Shown here: positions 16,717-25,040 of the stretch, one piece after another
How the letters are laid out: each line of letters opens with the position of its first letter
How positions within the stretch are numbered: the first letter of the stretch is position 1
Assembly (NCBI RefSeq): GCF_040947875.1
Contig: NZ_JBFRXN010000001.1
Location: 930,001 to 994,000 of the forward strand
Direction of reading: 5' to 3'
DNA: 64,000 nt
Origin: Pseudomonas sp. MYb118
GTDB taxonomy: Bacteria > Pseudomonadota > Gammaproteobacteria > Pseudomonadales > Pseudomonadaceae
Program-made: the position numbers and the translations under genes
The notes under the pieces: model-generated
Database searches by the model: none
What the model was told of the DNA's origin: nothing
Seen by the model: only the letters and a program-made list of their open reading frames with translations

Positions 16717-17100
16717 TGTAGGAGCGGGCTTGCCCGCGATGGTCTCCCGGCCACCGCGGGGCACCAGACCTCCCACGTCATCGTTGACCTCCATCGCGAG
16801 CAGGCTCGCTCCCACAGATGCCCGAATTCCCCTGTAGGAGCGAGCTTGCTCGCGATGGTCTCTCGGCCGCCGCGGGGCATCAGGCTTTCCGCGTCATCGT
16901 TGACGTCCATCGCGAATGAATTCGCTCCTACAGGTACGGCGCCGTACCTGTAGGAGCGAGCATGCTCGCGATGGTCTCTCGGCCACCGCGGGGCATCAGG
17001 CTTCCCGCGTTATCGTTGACGTCCATCGCGAGCAAGCTCGCTCCTACAGGTACAGTGTTGTCCGTGTGGGAGCGAGCCTGCTCGCGATGGCTTCCCGCAT
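16717..17100. repeat. REPIN array, three and a half units, exact 116-bp period
   Basis: REP heads start at 16717, 16833, 16949 and 17065, each 116 bases apart. The second unit is closed by a variant inverse REP (CGCGAATGAATTCGCTCCTACAG). It meets the next head through a perfect 20-base palindrome (CAGGTACGGC-GCCGTACCTG, 16931-16950). The last head lacks an inverse partner and abuts the stop of the histidine-phosphatase gene. The 389-base stretch has no gene. Confidence 0.9.
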
Positions 17101-17104
17101 CATC

Positions 17105-17731
17105 TTAGGCACCCATTACAGGCACAGCGATATTCAACCTGGTCAGGGTGACATTCTTGAACAGGTCATCCTCGACCAGTTCGGACACGCCGCCCGGCGA
17201 CATCTTGAACGAGACAAACCCCATGCTCTCGACCGGCACTCGCTGTAGCGCACTGATCAGGAAGCTCGCGGCAAACCCGTGGGTAACGATCACGGCGCAT
17301 TCAAGCTCGGAATCCAGGCCCTGGACGAAGTCGGCCAGGCGAGTGGCGAACTGCCGGCGGGTTTCAGCGCCTTCGCAGATGGCATGATCCATTCGACCGT
17401 CAGGGCTTTCGGCGGCTGGGGTCATGATCCCGTTGTGCCGCGCCTGGTCCATCCCCTCATGGCTGCCGAACGACATCTCGCGCAGTTGTTCGTCGAAGAC
17501 CGTCTCGATTCCCAGGGCATCAGCCACTATTTCTGCCGTCTCTCTACACCGCAGCAGATCAGAGGAGTAGATTGCAGTGCGTTCGGGCAACTGCAGGGTG
17601 GGAAAAAACCTCGCCAGATGACGGGCCTGTTCAATGCCCTTGGCGGTCAGCCTGGAATCGAACCAGCCACCCACGACGTGATCCAGGTGATGTTGTGCCT
17701 GTCCATGTGTAACAACATAAAATCGCTTCAT
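17105..17731 (-). CDS. Histidine phosphatase superfamily protein with altered RHG motif
   Basis: This 208-residue cytoplasmic protein of the phosphoglycerate-mutase-like fold has core segments SSDLLRCRETAEIV (Arg62), REMSFGSHEG (Glu85 as probable proton donor) and VTHGFAASFL (His151). The N-terminal motif reads VVTHGQAQ: the catalytic His9 and Gly10 are present, but the usual Arg of RHG is Thr8. That Arg normally binds the phosphate, so activity could be reduced or specificity changed. The ATG at 17731 is preferred over 17767. It is divergent from the MFS gene at 17794. The substrate is not deducible. Confidence 0.8.
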   Translation of the reverse strand: MKRFYVVTHGQAQHHLDHVVGGWFDSRLTAKGIEQARHLARFFPTLQLPERTAIYSSDLLRCRETAEIVADALGIETVFDEQLREMSFGSHEGMDQARHNGIMTPAAESPDGRMDHAICEGAETRRQFATRLADFVQGLDSELECAVIVTHGFAASFLISALQRVPVESMGFVSFKMSPGGVSELVEDDLFKNVTLTRLNIAVPVMGA

Positions 17732-17793
17732 CGGTCGCTCGTTTTCATCCTTTGATTGATACCCCACTGAATCACCGCCGACAGGACGTCACC

Positions 17794-19032
17794 ATGCGCA
17801 AGGATTACCTGGCATTTTTCGCTTCGCTGTTCCTGTCGAGGCTGGCGGACCAGATCCTGCTGTTCATCGTGCCATTGGTGGTGTTCCAGACCACGGAAAG
17901 CGCGTCCTGGGCAGGGCTGGCGTTTTTCGTCGAATCGCTGCCGCGCTTTCTTGCGTTTCCGCTCTGCGGGGCGTTGTGTGACAAGTTTTCGCCCACGCGG
18001 ATTCTACACATCAGCCAGGTCTATCGGGCCCTGCTGTGTGGCGTGGCGGTGGTTTTGTACCTGATATTCGGCGGTATCGCCTGGCTGGTGGTGCTGTCGG
18101 CGCTGTGCGGGGTGTTGACCACCCAGGGCATCATGGCCCGTGAAGTGTTGATGCCGCATATCTTCCAGCAGTACAGCTACACCCGAACCTTGTCCTACTC
18201 ACAGATCGCCGACCAGACCGGGCTGGTGCTCGGGCCGCTGCTGGCGGCGCTGTTGCTGGAGCTGTGGGCCTGGCACTGGGTGGTGGCGTGGGTCGCCGGG
18301 TTGTTCCTGCTGGCCGATCTGGGCATGCGGGTGTGGCAACGTTACAGCGGCATCACCCTGGAGGTGTTCGATCAGCATCAGGACATCTGGCTGCAGCCGC
18401 TGCGGATCGCCTTCGGACATATCCGCCAGCATCGGGCGTTGCAAAGGATCATCACTCTGGCTGTTGGCGTCAACCTGATCGTCGGGGGAGCCCTGGCCAC
18501 CTCGGCGGCCATGGTGATCGGCCAATTCAGTGCCGGCAAGGACGATTACGCGGTGTTGCAGGCGGCCGGGGCAGGAGTGACCATCGTGATCCTGTTCTTC
18601 CTCGCGCGGGTGGTGCTGCCCCTGCGGGTGATGGGTGGCGTCGGGTATTCGATGATCGCCGCGGGTGGCCTGATATGTGCGCTGAGCCCGAACCTGGGGG
18701 TGTATGTGCTGGGGTTTCTGCTGATCGTTGGCTTCGACAAGATGTTCAACGTGTACATGCGCACGATTCGCCAGCAGGTGATTCCCAAGCAGGATTTCGG
18801 CAAGACAGTCGGGGTGATGACCTTGCTCAACAACCTGTCGCAGCCGTTGGCCGGGTTGTCGGTGGCACTGTTGGCGACAAAGTTGGGGGTGCAGGGGGTG
18901 GTGTTGTTTCTGGCGCTGCTGGCGGTGGTGTTGGGGATACTCGTGCTGGTTTGGGCGACGAGGGCTGGCGGTGAGCGGGATACGGCGCAGGGTCTGGTTT
19001 CCAGTGTTATCGTTGACGACCATCGCGAATGA
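17794..19032 (+). CDS. MFS transporter, probable efflux permease
   Basis: This is a 412-residue inner-membrane protein of the major facilitator superfamily, with about 12 hydrophobic segments. The first reads MRKDYLAFFASLFLSRLADQILLFIVPLVVF. The loop between helices 2 and 3 contains GALCDKFSPTRIL. The ATG at 17794 has AGGACG upstream. The protein resembles MFS members of unknown cargo that lack clear sugar signatures. The last codons (VDDHRE) and the TGA come from half of a REP element (CATCGCGAATGAATTCGCTC), so the C-terminus has been reshaped by repeat insertion. The next gene follows after 23 bases on the same strand. Confidence 0.82.
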   Translation: MRKDYLAFFASLFLSRLADQILLFIVPLVVFQTTESASWAGLAFFVESLPRFLAFPLCGALCDKFSPTRILHISQVYRALLCGVAVVLYLIFGGIAWLVVLSALCGVLTTQGIMAREVLMPHIFQQYSYTRTLSYSQIADQTGLVLGPLLAALLLELWAWHWVVAWVAGLFLLADLGMRVWQRYSGITLEVFDQHQDIWLQPLRIAFGHIRQHRALQRIITLAVGVNLIVGGALATSAAMVIGQFSAGKDDYAVLQAAGAGVTIVILFFLARVVLPLRVMGGVGYSMIAAGGLICALSPNLGVYVLGFLLIVGFDKMFNVYMRTIRQQVIPKQDFGKTVGVMTLLNNLSQPLAGLSVALLATKLGVQGVVLFLALLAVVLGILVLVWATRAGGERDTAQGLVSSVIVDDHRE

Positions 19033-19048
19033 ATTCGCTCCTACAGGA
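19003..19048 (+). repeat. Half REPIN inside the 3' end of the MFS gene
   Basis: The stretch ATCGTTGACGACCATCGCGA then ATGAATTCGCTCCTACAGG is the closing half of the local REPIN family, matching 16895-16933. It encodes the last MFS residues and stop. Its CTACAGG end abuts AGG, giving the AGGAGG-type ribosome-binding site of the phosphodiesterase gene at 19056. Confidence 0.8.
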
Positions 19049-19055
19049 GGGGAAG

Positions 19056-19514
19056 ATGAAGGTTGGTGTGATTTCCGATACCCATGGATTGTTGCGGCCC
19101 GAAGCCGCTGCGGCTTTGCAGGGGTGTGAGCGGATCGTCCATGCGGGGGATATCGGGAGCCGGGAGATTCTCGATCAACTGCAGGCCATTGCGCCGTTGA
19201 CCGTCGTGCGCGGGAACAATGACCTGGAGGCGGCCTGGGCGGTGGGGCTGCCGGATCTTTTGCGTTTCGAGCTGGATGGCTGGCAGGCGCTGCTGGTGCA
19301 CGACATTGCCGATGTGCCGGTGGCGCTTGAGGAGGAGGTGAGGCTGGTGATCACCGGGCATTCCCACAAGCCGCTGATTGAATGGCGAGGCGAGCGGTTG
19401 TTTATCAACCCCGGCAGTGCAGGGCGGCGGCGGTTCAAGTTGCCGGTGACGTTGGCGCTGCTGGAAGTCGATGCGACGGAGATCGAACCTCGGTTGATCC
19501 ATCTACTCACCTGA
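19056..19514 (+). CDS. YfcE/MJ0936-type metallophosphodiesterase
   Basis: This 152-residue cytoplasmic enzyme of the calcineurin-like phosphoesterase fold carries the dimetal ligands in order: D8 and H10 (ISDTHG), D32 (HAGDI), N54 or N55 (RGNND), H82, and H102 with H104 (TGHSHKP). The NPGSAGRRR motif near residue 118 is typical of YfcE. Family members hydrolyse phosphodiesters such as bis-pNPP with Mn2+; the cellular substrate is unknown. The start at 19056 is preceded by an excellent AGGAGGGGA site that overlaps REP-derived sequence. It may be co-transcribed with the MFS gene. Confidence 0.9.
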   Translation: MKVGVISDTHGLLRPEAAAALQGCERIVHAGDIGSREILDQLQAIAPLTVVRGNNDLEAAWAVGLPDLLRFELDGWQALLVHDIADVPVALEEEVRLVITGHSHKPLIEWRGERLFINPGSAGRRRFKLPVTLALLEVDATEIEPRLIHLLT

Positions 19515-19518
19515 ACCT

Positions 19519-19790
19519 GTAGGAGCGAGCTTGCTCGCGATGGGCCCGAGAACACCGCGGGGTGTCAGGCCTCCCGCGTCATCGTTGGCGACCATCGCGA
19601 GCAGGCTCGCTCCCACAGAAGATCGCATTCCCCCTGTAGGAGCGAGCTTGCTCGCGATGCATTCAAGTACCCCGCGATGTATCAGGCTTCCCGCGTCATC
19701 GTTAACGACCATCGCGAGCAAGCTCGCTCCTACAGGGGATTGGTGTTTACCTGTGGGAGCGAGCCTGCTCGCGATGGGTTCGAAAACACC
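19519..19790. repeat. REPIN array, two and a half units, period 116-117 bp
   Basis: REP heads are at 19519, 19635 and 19752. The first two are paired with inverse REPs, and the third is unpaired, as in the arrays at 10.5 and 16.7 kb. The loop again carries a CCGCGGGGTGTCAGGC / TCCCGCGTCATCGTT motif. The 305-base gap between the convergent phosphodiesterase and ABC exporter genes has no coding content. Confidence 0.9.
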
Positions 19791-19819
19791 GCAGGACATC
19801 AGGGGGCCGCGTTAGTGCC

Positions 19820-21676
19820 TCACTCCACCGCCTCAACCACCCCCTGATCCTCACCCAGGAACCCGCCACTCTGGTGTTGCCACAACCGTGCATAGGTGCC
19901 GCCGTTTTTCGCCAGCAGTTCGGCGTGGGTGCCTTGTTCGATGATGCGGCCTTCGTCCATGACGATCAGGCGATCCATCGCCGCGATGGTCGACAGGCGG
20001 TGGGCGATGGCGATCACGGTCTTGCCTTGCATCATTTCGTCGAGGCTTTCCTGGATGGCCACTTCGACTTCCGAGTCGAGGGCGCTGGTGGCTTCGTCCA
20101 GCAGCAGGATCGGCGCATTCTTGAGCATCACCCGGGCGATGGCGATCCGTTGGCGCTGGCCGCCGGACAGCTTGATTCCGCGTTCACCCACCAGGGTGTC
20201 GTAACCGCTGTGGCCTTGCGGGTCGGTCAGTTGGTTGATGAAACCGTCGGCCTGGGCGTTGAAGGCAGCCCGGCGGATCTGTTCGTCGGTGGCGTCCGGG
20301 CGACCGTAGGCGATGTTGTCGCGAATGGAGCGGTGCAGCAGCGACGTGTCCTGGGTGACCATGCCGATGGTGCTGCGCAGGCTGTCCTGGGTGACCTTGG
20401 CAATGTTCTGCCCGTCGATGCGAATCTCGCCGCTGTCCACATCGTAGAAGCGCAGCAGCAGGTTGATCAGCGTGGATTTGCCGGCACCGGAACGGCCCAC
20501 CAGGCCGATTTTCTCGCCCGGGCGGATGTGCAGGCTCAGGCCATCGAGCACCTGGCGTTCGCCGTTGTAGTTGAAACGCACGTTGTCGAAGCTCACGGCG
20601 CCGCCTGACGGCACCAGCACTCCGGCGTCCGGCGCATCCTGCACCTTGGGGCCCTGGGTCAGGGTGGCCATGCCATCCTGCACGGTGCCGATGCTTTCGA
20701 ACAGCGAGGTCATCTGCCACATGATCCAGTGCGACATGCCGTTGATGCGCAAGGCCATGGCGGTAATCGCCGCCACGGCACCGGCGCCGACTTCGCCCAG
20801 GTGCCAGAGCCACAAGGCATAACCGCCGGCGCCCATGATCAACCCGACCACCAGCGCCTGGTTGACGATCTCGAACTGGCTGACCAGGCGCATCTGGCGA
20901 AAACCGGTCTGCTTGAAATCTTCCATGGCCGCGCGGGCGAAATGCGCCTCACGCTTGGAGTGCGAGAACAGTTTCACCGTGGTGATGTTGGTGTAGGCGT
21001 CCGAAACGCGCCCGGTCATGGACGACCGCGCATGGGCCTGTTCCTGGCCGACCTTGCCCAGGCGCGGCACGAAATACAGCATCGCCAGCCCGAACATCGC
21101 GACCCAGATCACGAACGGCAGCATCAGCTTCAGAGCGAAGCCGCCGGCCAGGGCGATGATCGCGATGAAGTAAACGCCAATGCCGGGTAGGATTTCGATA
21201 AGGGTGAACAGCACCTCGCGGACCGCCAGCGCCGTCTGCATCACCTTGGTGGTGACCCGGCCGGAGAACTCATCGGAGAAGAACGACAGGCTCTGGCGCA
21301 GCATCAACCGGTGGAAATCCCAGCGCAGCCGCAGTGGCAGGTTGATCGCCAGGATCTGGTGCTGAACCATGGTGCGCAGTGCCACCAGCCCGATGCTGGT
21401 GATCAGGACGATGCCGATACCCCACAGCACGCGGGTTTCCTCGCCGCTCACTTCGCCGCCGGTTTTCCAGGTGGCCAGCAGGTCGACGACTTGCCCGAGG
21501 AAGGCAAACAACCAGGCCTCATAGATCGACACACTGGCACTGAGCAGGGCGAACGCCAGGATATAACCGCGAGCGCCGCGGGTGCAGGCCCACAGAAACC
21601 GCGCCAGCCCGACCGGGGGCGGTGGCAGTTCATCGGGTGGAAAAGGGTCGAGTCTTCGTTCAAACACACGAAGCAT
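19820..21676 (-). CDS. ABC exporter, fused membrane and ATPase domains
   Basis: This 618-residue inner-membrane half-transporter works as a dimer. Residues 1-340 hold about six transmembrane helices, with coupling regions near DEFSGRVTTKVMQ. The C-terminal ATPase has Walker A GRSGAGKST (394-402), signature LSGGQRQ (503-509) and Walker B ILLLDEAT (523-530). The architecture is that of MsbA/lipid or multidrug exporters. The proline-rich N-terminus (DPFPPDELPPPPV) is typical of a Pseudomonas subfamily of unknown substrate. GGAGG six bases before the ATG fixes the start. It lies 85 bases downstream of the HIT gene on the same strand. Confidence 0.92.
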   Translation of the reverse strand: MLRVFERRLDPFPPDELPPPPVGLARFLWACTRGARGYILAFALLSASVSIYEAWLFAFLGQVVDLLATWKTGGEVSGEETRVLWGIGIVLITSIGLVALRTMVQHQILAINLPLRLRWDFHRLMLRQSLSFFSDEFSGRVTTKVMQTALAVREVLFTLIEILPGIGVYFIAIIALAGGFALKLMLPFVIWVAMFGLAMLYFVPRLGKVGQEQAHARSSMTGRVSDAYTNITTVKLFSHSKREAHFARAAMEDFKQTGFRQMRLVSQFEIVNQALVVGLIMGAGGYALWLWHLGEVGAGAVAAITAMALRINGMSHWIMWQMTSLFESIGTVQDGMATLTQGPKVQDAPDAGVLVPSGGAVSFDNVRFNYNGERQVLDGLSLHIRPGEKIGLVGRSGAGKSTLINLLLRFYDVDSGEIRIDGQNIAKVTQDSLRSTIGMVTQDTSLLHRSIRDNIAYGRPDATDEQIRRAAFNAQADGFINQLTDPQGHSGYDTLVGERGIKLSGGQRQRIAIARVMLKNAPILLLDEATSALDSEVEVAIQESLDEMMQGKTVIAIAHRLSTIAAMDRLIVMDEGRIIEQGTHAELLAKNGGTYARLWQHQSGGFLGEDQGVVEAVE

Positions 21677-21761
21677 TAGGGGCCTCCTGAAGGGTCAAGT
21701 GAGGGAATTCTGCCATTTATCGAAGGCTTTGCGGTTTTGAAACGTGAATGGGTGGCGTCGT

Positions 21762-22259
21762 TCACCGGCAAACACGAGCGTCCCATCGTTCGCGCAGCGC
21801 AGGGATCACCTCGTCCACCGATACGCCCGTCACCTGCGGCGGGTCAGGTCGCTCACAGAACTCTCGCCACACATACAGCAGCAGTTCGGCACCATCGGTC
21901 GCGGGCTGTGGACTGTGGGTCGAGCCGAAGGTTTGCAGCAGCCTGTACCGCTCGTCACTCCAGAACAGCGTTTCCACCCATTGATGGATGGGGACGAAAT
22001 GAAAGTGGGTGGAGTGACCGGCGTCATGCCCGAAACGGCCGATGTACAGTCGTTTGGGCTGCAAATGATCTTCGAGGACCGCCTGGATCTGTGCCTGCAG
22101 TACACCCAGTTCGGCGAGTGCCTCCGGCGGCAGTTGCGCCAGGTTGTTGGTCATCTGCCGGGCACTGAGCATCAGGTAGCCGGGCAGGGCGCTGTCCATG
22201 CGGTGGTTGATGATCCAGTGACGCGTCTGATGAATGATGAAGCGAGGCGGGATGTCCAT
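21762..22259 (-). CDS. HIT-family protein
   Basis: This 165-residue cytoplasmic protein belongs to the histidine-triad nucleotide hydrolase or transferase group. The motif is GHSTHFHFVPI with His85 and His87; the third triad position is Val89 instead of His, as in bacterial HIT proteins with an incomplete triad. The N-terminal half (PPRFIIHQTRHWIINHRMDS and LPGYLMLSAR) agrees with the HIT fold, in which a conserved segment binds the nucleotide. The ATG at 22259 with an AAGGCAG site is preferred over 22337. Substrate is unknown; dinucleoside polyphosphates or AMP conjugates are typical of the superfamily. Confidence 0.75.
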   Translation of the reverse strand: MDIPPRFIIHQTRHWIINHRMDSALPGYLMLSARQMTNNLAQLPPEALAELGVLQAQIQAVLEDHLQPKRLYIGRFGHDAGHSTHFHFVPIHQWVETLFWSDERYRLLQTFGSTHSPQPATDGAELLLYVWREFCERPDPPQVTGVSVDEVIPALRERWDARVCR

Positions 22260-22340
22260 ATATCTGCCTTGAAAGAACCTCGGCGCAGGGTAGCAAGTTG
22301 ACGGGGTAATGTCCGCACCTGGCCACCCCTGCGGCAAAGA

Positions 22341-23249
22341 TCAAGCCTGAGTCGTGTGCATCCGGTGGTGCTCCACCAGGAAATCGACGAACACCCGCAC
22401 CCGCGCCGGTATGGCGGCGCCGCCGACGAACACCACGTGAATCGGTTCGCGGTCGCCGGGGTTCCAGTCTTCGAGCAAGGCCACCAGCTCGCCGCGTTGC
22501 AGTTCTTCCTCCACCGTGAACCGGCCGATGCGCGCAATGCCGGCGCCCAGGCAGGCCATCTGCGCCAGCGCTTCGCCGCTGCTGCAGGCGATGCTGCCGT
22601 TGATCTTCAGGGACAACGCCTCGCCGTTGCGAGCGAAGGGCCAGTCGGGCTGGGCGCGGCGGAAGTTGAAGCGCAGGCAGTTGTGGTGCAGCAGGTCTTG
22701 CGGTTCCTGCGGGGTGCCGTGACGTTGCAGATAGGCCGGGGAGGCCACCACCACCTGGCCGGTTTCGCCGATCCGCCGCGCCGTCAGCGGGCTGTCGGGC
22801 AGGTGACCGAAGCGCACCGCCACGTCGGCCTGGCCGGCGAGGATGTCGACCACTTCGTCGCCGAGGGTGAGGTCGACCACGATGTTCGGGTAGCGGGCAG
22901 TGAACGCCGTCACCAGCGGCACGACGGCCATGCGCCCGTGGCCGAGGGCGGCGCTCACGCGCAAGCGGCCCTGGGGCACGCCCTGGTCGGCGATGGCTTC
23001 CTCGACTTCCGCCATGTCTGCGAGGATGCGCCGGGCGCCGCGCAAGTACGCCTCGCCCTCGGCGGTGAAGGTCAGCGCCCGGGTCGTGCGCAGCAGCAGG
23101 CGGGTGCCGAGGCGCTGTTCGGTGCGCGTGATGACCCGGCTGACGGCCGAGGGGGTCAGCCCCAGCACACGGGCTGCCGCTGACAGGCTGCCTTGCTCGG
23201 CCACTGTGACGTACACGGTCATTTCACCGGATCTGCCGTTGAAGTCCAT
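22341..23249 (-). CDS. LysR-family regulator, probable controller of the divergent MFS gene
   Basis: This 302-residue regulator has an N-terminal winged helix-turn-helix (MTVYVTVAEQGSLSAAARVL then GLTPSAVSRVITRTEQRLG). Its effector domain has segments such as GRLRVSAALGHGRMAVVPLV and ASPAYLQRHGTPQEPQDL, which mark the LysR subgroup often found next to efflux pumps. The ATG at 23249 gives the usual family length. It is divergent from the MFS gene at 23344, with 94 bases between the starts, the classical LysR layout with a shared operator. The inducer is unknown. Confidence 0.9.
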   Translation of the reverse strand: MDFNGRSGEMTVYVTVAEQGSLSAAARVLGLTPSAVSRVITRTEQRLGTRLLLRTTRALTFTAEGEAYLRGARRILADMAEVEEAIADQGVPQGRLRVSAALGHGRMAVVPLVTAFTARYPNIVVDLTLGDEVVDILAGQADVAVRFGHLPDSPLTARRIGETGQVVVASPAYLQRHGTPQEPQDLLHHNCLRFNFRRAQPDWPFARNGEALSLKINGSIACSSGEALAQMACLGAGIARIGRFTVEEELQRGELVALLEDWNPGDREPIHVVFVGGAAIPARVRVFVDFLVEHHRMHTTQA

Positions 23250-23343
23250 TTGTGCCTCTTGCGCAAAGGTGTTTGCCGAAAAGGCCGTCTTCTGGCCTTG
23301 GGAAACACATTGTAACCTTTGCCGCATAAATGAGGACCTTGCC

Positions 23344-24510
23344 ATGCGTATAAATCCACCCCTTGTAGCACTCGCCACCGGCGCCTTCGGCATCGGTGTC
23401 ACTGAATTCGCCCCGATGGGCATGTTGCCCGGCATCGCTGCCGATCTGGGCGTTTCCATTCCTGCCGCCGGCCTTCTGGTCAGCGCCTATGCCCTGGGGG
23501 TGCTGCTCGGCGCGCCCCTGATGACCCTGACCACCGGCAAGATTCCCCGGCGCCAGCTGCTGATCGGGCTGATGGCGATCTTCACCCTGGGTAACCTGAT
23601 GTCCGCCATGGCCACCGATTACTACAGCCTGCTGATCGCCCGCGTCGTCACCTCGCTCAACCACGGCGCGTTCTTTGGCGTCGGCTCCATCGTCGCCGCC
23701 AGCGTGGTCGCGCCGGACAAACGCGCCGGAGCGGTGGCCGCGATGTTCATGGGCCTGACCCTGGCAACCATTGGCGGTGTGCCGCTGGCCGCCTGGATGG
23801 GGGAAATGCTCGGCTGGCGCACCGCGTTCTGGGGCATCGCCGGATTGGGCGTGATCACCATGGTCGCGTTGTGGTTCGCCTTGCCCAACCTGCCTCTGCC
23901 GAAAAGCGGCGGGGTGCTCGCCGAGATTCGTGTGTTGGGCCGCGGCCCGGTACTGGCGGCGCTGGCGTTGACCGTCGTCGGTTCGGGTGCGATGTTCACC
24001 GTCTTCACCTACATTGCGCCGATTCTCAGCAGTGAAACCCACGCGTCCACGACCTTCATCACTGCCATGCTGGTGCTGTTCGGCGTGGGGCTGACCTTGG
24101 GCAACATGTGGGGTGGCAAGGCGGCAGACCGCTCGATCGACCGCACCCTGATCGTCTCGCTGAGCGTGCTGATCGCAGTGCTGCTGGCCTTCACCGTCCT
24201 GATGCGTTGGCCACTGGCTGCCGCCGTGAGCATCCTGGTCTGGGGCATCGCCAGCTTCGCCTTGGTGCCGCCGCTGCAAATGCGCGTGATGGAAGCCGCC
24301 AAGGACGCGCCTAACCTGGCCTCGGCGGTGAACATCGGCGCGTTCAACTTCGGCAATGCGATTGGTGCGGCGCTGGGCGGTGCAGTGATCAACGCAGGCC
24401 TGGGTTACCCGGCGATCTCCCTGGCGGGCGCCGCGATGGCGGCGCTGGGGCTGCTGATGGTGCTGGTGTTTGCCAGCCGGTCCAGAGCGGTCAAGGTGGC
24501 GACGGCGTAA
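23344..24510 (+). CDS. MFS drug:H+ antiporter, DHA1 (AraJ/YdhP-like) family
   Basis: This is a 388-residue inner-membrane exporter with 12 predicted helices. ATGAFGIGVTEFAPMGMLPG in helix 1, the helix 4-5 stretch ARVVTSLNHGAFFGVGSIVA and the motif C-like GLTLATIGGVPLAAWMG mark the DHA1 sugar/drug efflux group related to E. coli AraJ and YdhP. The ATG at 23344 is preceded by TGAGGACC. It is controlled, by context, by the divergent LysR gene. Cargo could be an arabinose-like sugar, a purine or a drug; the sequence does not decide. Confidence 0.88.
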   Translation: MRINPPLVALATGAFGIGVTEFAPMGMLPGIAADLGVSIPAAGLLVSAYALGVLLGAPLMTLTTGKIPRRQLLIGLMAIFTLGNLMSAMATDYYSLLIARVVTSLNHGAFFGVGSIVAASVVAPDKRAGAVAAMFMGLTLATIGGVPLAAWMGEMLGWRTAFWGIAGLGVITMVALWFALPNLPLPKSGGVLAEIRVLGRGPVLAALALTVVGSGAMFTVFTYIAPILSSETHASTTFITAMLVLFGVGLTLGNMWGGKAADRSIDRTLIVSLSVLIAVLLAFTVLMRWPLAAAVSILVWGIASFALVPPLQMRVMEAAKDAPNLASAVNIGAFNFGNAIGAALGGAVINAGLGYPAISLAGAAMAALGLLMVLVFASRSRAVKVATA

Positions 24511-24560
24511 GAACGCCAATCGTTCCAGCCAACGACCACAGGTCGCTGGCTGGAATTGCG

Positions 24561-24896
24561 TCACTTGCGAAAGATTTTGCTGATGACACTGCCGGTGCGG
24601 ACATCCACTCGACAATCAAACCCCGAAAAATTGCCCACCACCAGCGGCTCCTCGCTGATGAGCTGCGTATAGGCGCCAGTGCCGCCAAGGGCAACATCTG
24701 CGACACGCCAGAGCTGCTCCCCTGTGGTGACCGAGTAACCAAACAGGTTTCTCGCCGGAGCATCCTTTGGGAACACCATGTAGTCGTAGATCACCACGAC
24801 GATGCCCGAGATTTCGTGAGCCTCAAGAACCGGATAAGCCGCGGCGATGCTTCCTTGGGAGTGGGTTATCAGGCTGGATGCGACAGTGAGTTTCAT
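24561..24896 (-). CDS. Hypothetical protein, 111 residues
   Basis: The reading frame encodes a soluble protein rich in beta-strand patterns (ISGIVVVIYDYMVFP, NLFGYSVTTGEQLWRV, VDVRTGSVISKIF). The phrase YSVTTGEQLWRVA resembles one blade of a PQQ- or WD-type propeller, but there is only one, so it is not a propeller by itself. It has no signal peptide or transmembrane segment. It is convergent with the MFS gene and divergent from the P-loop kinase gene. I do not recognise the family. GC content and codon use look like the neighbourhood, so it is probably real. Confidence 0.6.
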   Translation of the reverse strand: MKLTVASSLITHSQGSIAAAYPVLEAHEISGIVVVIYDYMVFPKDAPARNLFGYSVTTGEQLWRVADVALGGTGAYTQLISEEPLVVGNFSGFDCRVDVRTGSVISKIFRK

Positions 24897-25040
24897 GTCA
24901 GGCCGGAAGGTTGATAGAGGTCAATTGTGCTGATCACGCCACGGCACAATACATTCATTTGCCTGGGGCTGCTCCCATCAGTCTTTGACTGGCGATCAAA
25001 AAACCGCACAATGGCCGGCTTTTCTCGGGACTGGACGGTC

